Below, piece by piece: positions 11,801 to 22,441 of a stretch of 64,000 nucleotides of DNA. Origin of the DNA: Asterochloris sp. CNOR1 (taxonomy: Eukaryota > Chlorophyta > Trebouxiophyceae > Trebouxiales > Trebouxiaceae); assembly GCA_963969365.1 (NCBI GenBank), contig OZ017762.1, positions 1,178,001-1,242,000 on the forward strand, written 5' to 3'. Each line of letters begins with the position of its first letter. Positions within the stretch are counted from its first letter, which is position 1. The notes under the pieces were generated by a model, which worked only from the letters and a program-made list of their open reading frames with translations, did not search any database and was not told the DNA's origin. Both the position numbers and the translations under genes were made by a program.

Positions 11801-12919
11801 CCCAGTAGAATACACACATCTGCTGCCTACACCATGAAGGCACATGGCTGCATGCCTGTCTGGCAACCAACTCTGAGAGCATGAGCTTCAGCTCAGTAGC
11901 CAGGCAACCGCCCTGGAGGCTCAGCTACGCGCCGAGACCACAACCCGTGCAGCCTTTTCTGAGATGTGTTATCTACCGTGGCAATGCAGCACAAGGCAAC
12001 CTGCGCGGGTTACAAACAGCAGCCACGCTGATCAGCAGACAGGGACCCGGGCTAGAGGCAGTGCACCTGAGGACGCTGGCCCCTGGCTGCGAAGAGCATA
12101 TCTGCGCCGCTGCTGCTTCTTCTCAGCCTGCACAGCAGGTGCAGGTCAAACGAGCATGGACAGCCTCGGCTGATCATCAGCCTTACCATGTCAGCACATC
12201 AGCCAGCATAGCAGCTCTTGCTTGAAGGCCCAAACTTTTGTGCTGGCATAAATTGACAGTCACAGCATGCTTGCATGCTGCCCCCAGCTGCTCCAGCGCA
12301 GTGCTGCTAAGGCCAGTGCCAGCGACTGCAAGGCTGCCCTTGTCCCTGTCAGCAGGGCCACGCTGCTCTAACACGCCAGCTTCAGCACCCCTACCAGGAA
12401 CTGATCCTCCCCTCCCCTCACATCCCCCAGCACCGCAGGTTTCAAGCCACAACAGAGCGACTTCAGGGACCCTTGCTGCTGCTTCCTGCGCAAGCTCTGC
12501 TGCAGCTGCCAGCACCAGACATTGCCGCACCCCCGCTTCTGAGATCGCACTGTATGGCTGAGCACTGGCCCCCTACACAACTGCACACTCACTGATCCAG
12601 GGAAGCTCTGCAGCGGCCAGTGACACCTGAAACTGCTGCTGCATCTTCGCCCTGCCAACACAGCCAGCCTTGATGCTGGCTCAGAAGCATTTCAGCAACC
12701 CTTATTGCCCACACTTAGGCCATACGCTGCAGCGCCCCCGTACTTAATCTCTGCCAGCACAGCCAATTCCCGACACATGATGCATATAAGCCTTTGTTCA
12801 CCTATGCCAGCTCTGCAGCCAACTCCAACGCCGCAGGTGCGCGTGACCGTGCACATGGCACGGCACGGCACAACACTCAAGACCTCCAACAGCACGCCTG
12901 AACAGCGCCCTCCCTTCAC
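8820..12919 (-). other. Probable 3' exons of the kinesin gene: disordered tail
   Basis: Minus-strand coding-like segments follow one another: an Ala/Gln-rich helical block near 12630-12190, an EKKQQRRR-containing piece near 12155, a long Ser/Gly/Pro/Ala-rich disordered frame about 11590-11124, another about 10660-10250, a helix near 9312-9150 (AVVQLKLEQALARV), and a final exon ending TLLRIPESQRM...KISMLK with stop at 8820. Exon boundaries here are approximate because low complexity leaves little to align. Many segments are flanked by partial repeats of themselves. It could also be a separate gene, but I see no convincing start. Confidence 0.45.
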
Positions 12920-15900
12920 CTGCGCCAGCTCTGCCGCCGCTGCCAGTGCCGCAAACTGCTGCGCCTGCGCCCTGACGTCTGCCAGGACAGCCAGCCCCCT
13001 GCAGGCGCTGCTGTGGCAAGCGATGCTGTCTGCCAGCTGCGCAATGCAGGCCACCACAGGCGACATCCCCTGCGGCGACGCTGCTGACGGGGAGGCCGGC
13101 CTGGCAGCCGCCAGGAAGCTCTTCATGGTTGACAGGACCACAGGAGGGTCCAGCTGAGCAGCTGCACCAGCAGTCATGGCCTGCAGCAATGCAGACTCAC
13201 TAAAACAAATGTGGCCACACGTGCTGCAGGCCAATGTGAGGGTGACCAACAGAGCCACAGCAGAGACGGCCACCCAGGTGAAAGTCTGCTGCCAGACAGC
13301 CCAGGTGTGTATCTCAACTGAACGGCAGTGCTCTGCGGTATTCAGAAGGCAGACAGTTGACGAAGCAGGCCTGTAGGCAGAGCTAAATGCCCAATTGGGC
13401 AGCTGCCTCAGCAGCAATGGCCCGCAGCCGGGCAGCACAGGCTTGAAGAGGCAGCACATCTGGAGACCTGTGCAAGGGGTGCAGCTGACGTACTGCATCA
13501 GCAGTCGTTGCTTGCAATCAGGCAGCACAAAGCGTACTGGTGTTGACATGTGCACAAGTCCCGCTGCTGGCCAACATGTAAGGACTAGCTCAGTGATTGC
13601 CTCACAGCTGATTAGGCAGCAAGGTGCCTACACCACCTCTGCTGTGCCATTCTTTTAAAGCACCTTGATGTGTTGATTTGGACTATGGGTGGCAAGGCAG
13701 GTCCTGTAGATGTTCTGGCCTGCTGCAGTCAGCCAATTTGAAAGTATGTCCTCTGAACATTGCAGCCAGCGCCGTCCCCTGTAGCTCCCACGGAAGCTCC
13801 TGCTAGGGCACTGAGCTCTGTGCTCCTTCTGCAGCCAACCAGGTTGCCCACCTGCGACATTATCCCAAGACACTCCACCATGTTGGCCTGGACAAACTCT
13901 GGCAGCGCTGTGTCCTGCAGCTCTCCCAGCATGAAGGGCACCAGGGCCTTCCAGCAGCTGGCAGCGGCAGGCTGCTCCAGCAGCGCAGCGAAAGTGCTGT
14001 GCATGCAGGCGGCCAGGCCTGCGTCGGCAGGGGCAGCGTAGTTCACCTGCAGGCAGAGCACTGCCTACTGTCGGCATGCTGAAGCTCTGTTGCATCCAGG
14101 GTGTTGTGCTGGCTGGCAGCCAGGCTTGCATCAGCAGGGGCAGCGCAGTTCACCTGCAGGCAGAGCACTGCTTGTCACCATGCTGAATCTCTGTGGCATC
14201 CAGGCTGGCTTGTGCTGGGTGGCAGCCAGGCGTGCATCAGCAGGGGCAGCGCAGTTCACTGTGTTGTGGTGTGTGGTGGGCAGACTGACGCCCAGGCCTG
14301 TGTCCGCAGGAGCTAGTTGATCCACCTGCAGGCACACACAGGGTCTGCCCGTCTACACGTCAGAGCCACCGCAGCCTACCTGCAGGCAGACACTTAGTTT
14401 TCTATCAGTAAGCTGACAGCAATGCTGGCTGGCTTGGCCCAAGCCCAAGCACAGGACGCTGGGCTGCACTTGCCAGCTGATGTCGTTCAGCATTGTACTG
14501 AAGGTTGATCAAGTAGGGGAAACTCTGTGCCGGTGTAGCAAGTCACAGTGGCGGGCGGAAGAAGTTGAGGACGATCCCTTTTGAGGGGTCCATGCCAGAT
14601 TCCATCAAGCTGTCCCACCTGCAGAAATGCCTTGACCAGCCGCAAAAGGTGGTGTTCGTCCAATTGCGCCAGCATGTCAGAGCTGCCCAGGATCTGCTGC
14701 ACGTGGGGCAGTTGGGAGTCCTTCAGCACAGAGCCGAGCACCTCTGCGCCACCCACATAGGCGCCTGCAGAGCAGCAGAGCCTCAACACCAAGATCAAGC
14801 AATCCATGTGATGCTGGTGCATGGCGCCCAACATCTGTGCACCGCCTGTGCGAATATCTGCAGAGAAGCTGCTACTCAACACTAGAACAATGTATGGCAA
14901 TCGTGTACATGTCAACCTAGAGCAGCTGAGATTCGTGCAGCGCAGTACAAAGAGGTGAGGCCTCACAGGCTCCTGCAGCACAGCATGGGCCAAGATCAGC
15001 GAAGATTGGTCATCCTGGACAAGGCAGGCACTGAGTCTGGCAGCAGGACACACTCAGGCCAGAGGAACGCCACGTCGCCTGAATGACTCACTGATCATGC
15101 TGCAGGTGCTGGCCACAGCCTGCTGCACTGAGCGCTGGAAGCTGAGCGCTAGGTTGGCTGCATGGGCACGCTGCCCTTCTGCGCTGAGGCGCTCGCAGAC
15201 AAGCTCATTCTCCAGGAAGTTGACCATCCTGCGGGCACGCTCAAACTCTGCATCCTGCAGGGCAAGGTCGCATGCAATCAGCGGCCAAAAGAGCATGACC
15301 AGTCTGCGCTCACACGCTCGCACAAAAGACTTTCCCCCCATTCTGGGGAAGGGGCCAGACAGTGGTCTCGCTCGCCTCCTGTGGAGTGGTGGGGAGGCGC
15401 ACTGGCATAGGCCAGGCTGACAGCTTGGTGACCACCACGGGTCAGCTGTACCTGCCCTACTCGTCACCCTCACTCTGCACAGCCCTGCTGCAGCCAACCT
15501 CAAGCATTGTGGCATGGTGGGGGATTCCCGTGCAGAGAAATATCAGAACAGTCATCTGTGCTGTGCCCGGGTCACGACACCAGCTGGAAAGAAGGCTTCT
15601 GCGATTGCCCGCCTGCCACTCCAGAAGGCAGCCCCCAGCTTGACCCACCTGGGCCTGCGAGCTGCTCTGCAGCTCCCGCAGCCGCTGCTGCTGGTCACGC
15701 AGCTGCGCCTCTGCCGCTGCCGTGCCCATGCCACGCACTTGAGCTGCCAGCCCTGCCATCTGTCCATTCTGCACATAGCGCACCTGCAGCAGTCAAGTGG
15801 TTTTGAGCTGCCAGCTCACATGATGCATTTGCAGCAGTGAAGTGGCCGCAAGCTGCGTTGTTGCACCGATCTAGACATCCTGCAACTGCAGACTAGATCA

Positions 15901-18900
15901 GGGGATCAGGGAGGACATACGGCTGTGCATCCTCAGAGAACATGGACAGGTGAAACGAGCTGGCATCACTGAAGGGTGATTCAGCTTGCAGACCACCAGG
16001 TGCCATAGGGGAGCCACTGGACAGATTTCTGGCTGGGACAAGCAGCTGGCACGTCTGCTGCAGGTGCACAGGGCAGGCAGCACCCTTGAATCTGCCCACC
16101 ACTGCACCTGCACCACACCACCACAGTGAATGGCTCACCTGCAAGATTGTGCACCAGGAACCTCAGGCCCAGGCAATCTTCAGGGGCCCCAGACTGTCTG
16201 CACGCACGCCAGCATAGCAAGCCAGCAACGCACCTTTGGCATGGTAGGTGATGAAATCTACAGACATCTGACAATGGCAGCAACTTGCAGGCCTTACTTG
16301 CAGACATTTGAGGACTGCAGCGTCTTGCAGGCCTGGCCAAACGCAATGTGCCTAGGCTCCCTGCTTGGTGTGCAGGGGGTGGCCTCGAAGTAGGGGAGCT
16401 GCAGGAGGTCAACAGGTGTGAAGGCTCTCCGGCACAGCAGCTGTGTGGCTCACCTCCGGTGTGGCGTGCAGTGACTTGCAAGCCTGGGCAAACTGCAGTG
16501 TACCCAGGGTGTCTGCGTGGTCCTGGGCGGCCTGCGACAGGCAGCAGAGGACCAGCAGCACCGCATTGCCGCACAGGCTCTCCTTCAGCAGCTTCGTCAG
16601 CTTGGACTCCTTGAACGGGATGAGGTGGTCCTCAGGGGGGATGGCTGCAAGCACCAGTCAGGGGGGATGGCTGCAAGCACCAGGCAATTTATTGTCTAGT
16701 TCGGCATCCACAGGCAAGGCCAGGTGCTGCAGCTGATCCTCAGGAACAACGGCTGCAGATGTCTCCATTTGCCATCCAAGTTGTAAGAGATCTAAAGAGC
16801 GCACGCGCCTCATTCAGATGACCCAGCATATGCTCAGCCTGCTGCTGCTGCTCCACTAACATATCTGAGTGGCAAGATGTCCACCGCCCCTGGCCCTAAC
16901 ATATCTCCAAAGCCTTGCATGCAAGTCAGCTTCCTGCCTGCCGCAACTCCAGAAGTGCATCAATTCCAAGCCACACACCTCCTCCCAGCTTGGTGCCCCT
17001 GCATGAGCACCTCACACCCTCATGTGCTGAAGCACTCAGCTGCAAGAGCGGCCACAAGCTTGCGTCATCTGGAGCTATACCCCTACACACGTCCACCACG
17101 CTTGCCCCACCCACCCACAGGTACTGCTTCAGTAGGCAAGCAAGCCTTGATCCACCCTCCGCCATGCCACGTGTGGGTCGACCTCCATCCAGCTGCCCTT
17201 GCGATGCGTGCTGCCTGCGGCTGCTGCTTCAGCCAGGCCAAGGAAGCCCCATCCCTGTGGAAGCAGTGCAAGTCGCCTCCACACAGCTGCTTATGCATTT
17301 GCTGCATGCCATGCGGGTCCAGCCAGCCAGCTGTGCTGAGTGGGCCTAGCACCCTCTGAATATAGCCAGACCCACCTCCACCAGGCTGCACCCGCATATG
17401 AGCCGCCCGCCGCTGCTGCTCCAGTCTTGCCGCCACCACGCGCCGCAGCACATGCAGTGTGCTGTTTATGAAGGCGGCCTCCCGCAGCTGGACCCCCTGG
17501 GTCCCCGTCTGGAGCTGCCTCTCGCTGCCGGCCAGGTCGCACAGGTGCAGGCGGGCGCACCTGACAGGCCCGCCCGAGCCTCCTGCTGCGCAACTCTCCA
17601 CCTGCAGGCGCCGATGGGAGGCTGCCAAGATGAAGCAGAACCTTCTCACAAAACAAGATGAACCCCTGTCTGAGGCACTGCCGACCGAGTCGCACAGGTG
17701 CAGGCGGTTCATCCCCTCCCAAGCCTCCTGCGGGGCGGCTCTTCACCTGCAGGCGCAGACAGGGCGCTGCCGAGGTGAAGCAGCACATCCTCACAAACAA
17801 GATGCACCCCTGCCTGAGGCACGGCCTGCCTGAGCCCTCAGCTGGGCAGGCTTCACATCTGCAGGCGCAGAAGGGAACTCCTGAGCTGAAAAGGCAGTTT
17901 GGAATGGCAATAGGGTGGCGCCTCTCAGGCGCCCGCCTGGGGCTGCCTCTCCTTCTTTAGAAGAGCACCTAGGTGCTGGACCTGTGAGCTGCCCCACTGG
18001 TCAGCTCTTCACCTGCAGCATGGACACAGCACTGGGTGCTGTGCAGGCAGCACATCTTGCATCTGAGTGCGTTGCCTGGCCTGGCGGCACACCAGAGGGC
18101 CACACGCAGCGCAAGCAGTTCACATGGGTACTCCTTGACAGCCAGCTGTTTGCCTAACAGGGAACAGTCCTGGGAAGTAGTGGCAGCCTCCCTGAGCTAT
18201 CCAAAACTGCAATAGCCAGCTGCAGGACATGGCCTGGCTGCCTTGCCATCAGGAGCTAGGCGTATGCAGCAGGCTACGTAAGTCAAGGGGGCACGGCAGC
18301 ACATCAGGCCGTCTCCATCAGGCCACAACGCCAGAGGAAGCAGGTGTTAGTCAGCAACAGCCCCCCTCAAATGCATTCTGAGGAGACCTCTCATTCATGA
18401 AACACGCGATGAGGGCCCAGTGAAACAGGGGACAGCAACATGGTTCAAGCTCGCACCTTCAGTATGACATCAGCAAAGCTGCGTGAGCTCGACGTGTTCA
18501 TGTTGTGAGCAGCGACATGCCTCCGATGGTTGCCAGCAGCGATCAGGTGCAGCACCTGACAGGGGCAATCCCGAAGAGGTGTCACTTATCAGCAATTGCA
18601 GAGAGCATGACACATTCCCAGAGCTGCTCAGCTTTTCTTCTTTTGAAGTGCCAGCCCAATGGATTGGCCTGTGGCTGACATGCCTGCTGCCATGCACTCG
18701 TTGCCAGCATCCTCACATCTTATGGCTTTGCAGATGTGCTGCATGTGCCAAACAAAACAGAAACCAATCCACATGTGTACGACGGCAAAGTCAAGATCGG
18801 GCGGACCTGCTCCAAGTCCCTGATGGGCTCCTCCCGCAGGCCATCCACCTCAAAGTTCCCCTCTGCATTCTGCTTCAGCTGCAGGGGCTGGGGCTTGGAG

Positions 18901-20346
18901 CCAGGCCCTGCACAGCGTGGACAGCCAGCCTCCAACTGGCTGCCTCAACATGAGCAGCCAGCTGCATATAGAGCGCACACAGCAGGTGGAGTACATACAG
19001 CAAGGCAGCCAGCTGCAAATGGAGTACACAAGGCGGCTGACAACTCTTCAGAGTCCCCCACCTCTGCCAGGGTGGGCCAGCAGGTCTGTCAGCTGCTCCC
19101 GGTACAGCTCCACATATGACAGTGTCACCAGGTAGCTGCCAGCGCTGGCCTGCCCGATCCGCCTGAGCAGCTCGTCCACAGCAAAGGGTATCAAACCCCA
19201 GTCTTCGCGGTCGACCAGGCCACAGCCCTCCATCTGCAGAGGGCACAGTGGGTTCGCAGCCATAGGTGGCAGTGAGTGTAAATTGAGGCTTGAGCTCGCA
19301 ATGTCAGCCTTGCCGCAGCCCTCCATCTGCAGGCGAAGGCACTGGCGTGGCTGCATGGAAGCAAGGCATGCAGATTGGCCTTTGCACAGACCCTGTTCTA
19401 CTGCCAGTCCTTGCCGGTGGCTTTGCCCAGCTTCAGGCATCCCTGCAGTCAGCAGACAATTTTCAGGTCTGTTGGCGCATGGCAGCAAACCAGTGCAGTG
19501 ATAGCTTGGGCGCGCGGGGCGCCAAAAGCATGCAGCCCACATGGCATGCAGCAGTACAGCATTGCATGGGCTGCCCAGTCAGTTCCTGTGAGAGGTAGCT
19601 GCACTGAGGCGTGGCCTGCAGCCACTCCCAGTCTGGCTGCAGGATCAGATATAATAGACAGTAAATGACAGAGCTGACTGCCCTGCCCACCTGATATGTC
19701 TTGCCAGAGCCAGTCTGTCCATACGCAATGCAGGCTGCAGAACGACCCTCCATGATTGCTGCAGCACAATGGTATGGCCTGAGCATTGAGTGCTTTGCAT
19801 ATCCTCTGGAGGCAGCGTTTTGGCTGCTTCAGCTGTGCTTGGCAGTGAAGCAGATTAGAGAGTGTACTGAGGCAGCATGGCCTCAGCAAAGCTGGATTCC
19901 AGGCACATTGACTCAAAGGTTCACCTTCGATCAGGGGCACAGCCTGCGCATGCAAGTCTGCTCGAGGCGCCTCGCTGTGCAGCACCGTATCAAAGTGGCT
20001 CCTGCTGAAGGTGTGCTACACAAGCATGGGTCATGGAGTCAGGACATGTGCAAAGGAAGACTTGGCCAAGATTAATTGCAGAAGTCACCTGCACAGCCAT
20101 CCCGTCAGCTGCCAGCCTGGTCAACACCAGGCGCTGTAGCTCCGTATCAAGTATCAGTGCAGGTGCTGCGGAGCTGCCGATGGGAAGCGGCCTGATGACC
20201 AGCACCGTCTTGACATGTGTTGCTGGGAACTGCGCTCCCCGACATGGCTGCCTGTCAGGGCTATCTGGCACGAGTCGGCGCTTGGTGCCAGGAGTCTTCC
20301 GTGGGGTCTTGAGGGCAAAGCCAACCGTGCTGCCAGAGTTGGCCAT
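8820..20346 (-). CDS. Kinesin, N-terminal motor with helical and low-complexity tail
   Basis: Motor exons in phase: 20346-20089, 20015-19925, 19758-19691, 19233-19062, 18907-18807, 18555-18457, 17601-17376, 16644-16454. They contain the P-loop AYGQTGSGKTYQ, switch I NMNTSSSRSF (the usual final His is Phe), switch II CDLAGSER and HLIPFKESKLTKLLKESL. They are followed in phase by a coiled coil (15783-15649), helical exons 15254-15092, 14764-14619, 14046-13852, 13180-12920, and a probable tail to a stop at 8820. The motor walks on microtubules using ATP. The tail is not a recognised cargo domain; helical repeats after the coiled coil recall HEAT/ARM folds but I cannot assign them. Motor identity is certain. 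That everything down to 8820 is one gene is inferred from continuous phase to 12920 and the absence of an intervening start. Confidence 0.85.
14047..14345 (-). repeat. Four-copy acceptor array before a kinesin-tail exon
   Basis: The exon starting at 14046 (VNYAAPADAGLAA) is preceded by three decayed copies of its own start, beginning at 14153, 14259 and 14325. They read VNCAAPADASLAA, VNCAAPADARLAA and VDQLAPADTGLG. Two of the three keep a CTGCAG/TGCAG acceptor; at 14259 it is lost. Spacing is 107, 106 and 66 bp. Only the copy at 14046 continues into a complete exon with a donor. Confidence 0.88.
15893..16057 (-). other. Possible alternative terminal exon of the kinesin gene
   Basis: After a GCACCTGCAG acceptor, a phase-0 frame runs 54 codons (QTCQLLVPARNLSSG ... 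YVLPDPLI) and ends in TAG at 15895-15893. Exon 8 of the motor also ends in phase 0, so splicing here instead of to 15783 would give a kinesin that stops right after the motor, about 455-460 aa. The composition looks protein-like. The alternative is that it is a decayed exon copy. Confidence 0.4.
16632..16683 (-). repeat. Perfect 26-bp tandem duplication of a splice acceptor
   Basis: Two identical 26-bp units (16632-16657, 16658-16683) span the acceptor of kinesin exon 8. Each contains the minus-strand acceptor TGCTTGCAG followed by the first 12 exon bases. The copy nearer the exon is taken as the working one. No mismatch between units means a very recent event of the same kind as the older arrays. 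Confidence 0.93.
17602..17870 (-). repeat. Two decayed copies of kinesin exon 7 start
   Basis: Exon 7 (start 17601, VESCAAGGSGG) is preceded by copies beginning at 17746 and 17858, each after GCGCCTGCAG. The first copy reads VKSRPAGGLGG and then, out of frame, RLHLCDSVGSAS against the real RLHLCDLAGSER. It thus preserves a recognisable ghost of switch II. Spacing is 145 and 112 bp. Confidence 0.87.
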
Positions 20347-20524
20347 TGTGGAGGGATACTTGACACCACGTCACTGCCAAACGTCTGGGCCTGCCTACTT
20401 TTTCATAGTGCTGCCCCACCACTTCATGCACTTGGGCTGCAGAAAGGCTCATGGTCAACGGAATCTACAGTCATGTTTGACACTTGCCACGCACCACATT
20501 TTGAGGCCGTGCATTATCATAAAC
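20347..20524. promoter_or_regulatory. Divergent promoter, kinesin / SRPBCC-type gene
   Basis: Only 178 bp lie between the start codons of the minus-strand kinesin (20346) and the plus-strand SRPBCC-like gene (20525). The two 5' untranslated regions and promoters must share this space. No named motif is evident. Confidence 0.55.
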
Positions 20525-22197
20525 ATGCAAGCTCAGCTCTCCCGAACCTCAAAGAGCTCAACTATGCAACTGTCAAACCGGCCACCGACGCGCAGCAGTT
20601 CAGCCCAAAACCACATGCAAAGCAGGCAAATCAGCTCAGTCCACGGCAGGCAAGCAGGTCAGCAACACTTCAGGAGTCAGATTGCTTTTGGGCGTCGGTT
20701 GGGCAGCTTCAGGCAAAGGACAGGTCCCGCAACAAGCGCCCTATTTGGGCACACAGTGGCTGAAAATTCTTTTGTTGTGAATGGAGACATAGAGAAGGTG
20801 AAACATGGAGTTGCAGCAGTAGTCCCCACACTCGCTTCTCTGTCTCTTTATTGGGTGCTCAAGCTGCACTCTGCAACCATCCTGCAGGTCTTTGAATACG
20901 CAGCAGACTTTTCACATATCAACCGGTGGGACCCTGGTGAGTTCCAGTAGCTGTGCAGGCCCCTGTGAATGCAGCACTTGATTTTTGGCTTGCTGCTCAC
21001 AAATATCTAATTGGCTTGCTGCTCACAAACATCTGATTGTAGGGACTGAGGAGAGCAACAACATGGAAAGCAGCAAGCGTGCAGCACTGATGGAGGGGGA
21101 CAAGATTGCCATGTCCACTGTGCTGCTGGGCACAACGACGCCCACTGTGTGAGTATACAGCATCTCAACAGCCCCTCAGCTTGCTGTGTGAGTGTACTGC
21201 GCATCTGCAGCCTTTGGCCGGCCATGCAGCAGCCTGCTGTATTCAGTGAGACAACCCCCTACATTTTGTGCTTGTGACTGACTTCGCAGCCACACTTCCC
21301 ATCTAATTGCAATCTGCGTGTCAGCATGCCCCCTGCATTTGCTGTGCTGCAATGTGAACTCCTGCTGTCCTACATTATGTAGGCTGCTAGGCATTGCCAC
21401 ATACACTCTGCCACACACACTCTGCAAGTGAACAGCCTTGCACCCAGGCCTGCTGCTTGCATCCACAGCACATTAATGGTGCCATAGTTGCCATGAGCAG
21501 CAAATCTCCGGAAGGCACCTTTGTGGGGAGCTGAGGATCCATTTGCTGGCAAGCCTTTTAAGGCAGCCTTTTATGCCTGCAGTTACATGGTGCTCGAGCT
21601 GAATGCACCTCAGAAGGTGGTGTTCTTTGGTGTCTCAAGGTTTCATGAGAACAAAGGTATGCCTACTTAGACGATGCTTCTGCAGTGCAAGTTACAGTCA
21701 TGCACTCAAAAGCTATTTTGCCCGTGCAGACACAGTCACCTTCAAAAAGGGGCCAAAGGAGGGGCAGACCATCGTGAGCCCCTGCTGAACCTGCAACAAC
21801 ACATGCATATGCGCTGTCAGCCTGGCCTCACAACACTGCGACCCCTCTGCAGGTCACTTATGTTTCTGACATTTGGCTTATCAGATGGTTCAAGTGAGCC
21901 CCAGCATTTGTTGACACTTCTTGACAAGCTGCTCTGTATGGCGCTTCAAAGGGCTTGATTTCTCAAATGCTTTCTGTGCGCAGATACTTCCAGCCTGTCT
22001 GTGGCATCTTGATGGCTAAGCTGGCCAAGGAAGCAGGTGAGAGAAGTTGCTCTGCAAGAAGCCCGGCGCTTCATGTTTGTATTGTGCCATAACATGCACT
22101 CACCCATGCAGTGGACGGTCTGGAGAAGAAGTTGAAGCAATTGGAGCCTCAACTCACAGCAGACCGACGCGCTCTGCAGGCCAACAGTGTTGGCTGA
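20525..22197 (+). CDS. SRPBCC/polyketide-cyclase-like protein, probably plastid-targeted
   Basis: Eight exons with matching phases: 20525-20797, 20888-20936, 21043-21148, 21583-21656, 21730-21773, 21853-21893, 21984-22036, 22112-22197, giving 241 aa. The first about 60 residues are rich in Ser, Arg, Gln and Thr and poor in acids, like a green-algal transit peptide. The mature part has the START-like fold signature VFEYAADFSHINRWDPGTEES, a beta-rich middle (YMVLELNAPQKVVFFGVS, TVTFKKGPKEG) and a C-terminal helix LEKKLKQLEPQL. SRPBCC proteins bind hydrophobic ligands in a deep cavity; no catalytic role can be deduced here. The start is the first in-frame ATG giving a leader. It shares a 178-bp promoter with kinesin. 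Confidence 0.8.
20985..21036 (+). repeat. 26-bp tandem repeat upstream of an acceptor
   Basis: Copies 20985-21010 and 21011-21036 (TTGGCTTGCTGCTCACAAA followed by YATCTRA) differ at two sites and end seven bases before exon 3 of the SRPBCC-like gene. They duplicate the branch-point region of the intron rather than the exon edge itself. Confidence 0.88.
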
Positions 22198-22219
22198 CTG
22201 TACACTTGCCAGTGTACAG
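22198..22219. other. Perfect 9-bp inverted repeat just after a stop codon
   Basis: Arms CTGTACACT (22198-22206) and AGTGTACAG (22211-22219) enclose a TGCC loop and begin directly after the TGA of the SRPBCC-like gene. In RNA this would be a stable hairpin in the 3' untranslated region. It could help 3' processing or stability, or be chance. Confidence 0.6.
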
Positions 22220-22441
22220 CAATTTTTGTGTGCCCCGACCTTGCACACTGTATTCTTTGCAGACCTTGATAGTCCCCCTTCTGTCTGACAAGGTCTGGTG
22301 ATGTTTCACAGCATTGCTCAAACTATTGCTTGAATTCATTGATCAAGGCATTGTGCACCAGAGAAGATCTAAGAACTCCAGCAGGCATCATGCTAGTGGA
22401 CTGATGGGGTGGCCAAGCAGAATCTATGCATCAGGCAGATT

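Noticed and set aside
20033-20950. Single 305-codon plus-strand gene
   Set aside because: Its first part is antisense to kinesin exon 1, and its last part runs past a donor at 20798. The gene starts at 20525 and splices.
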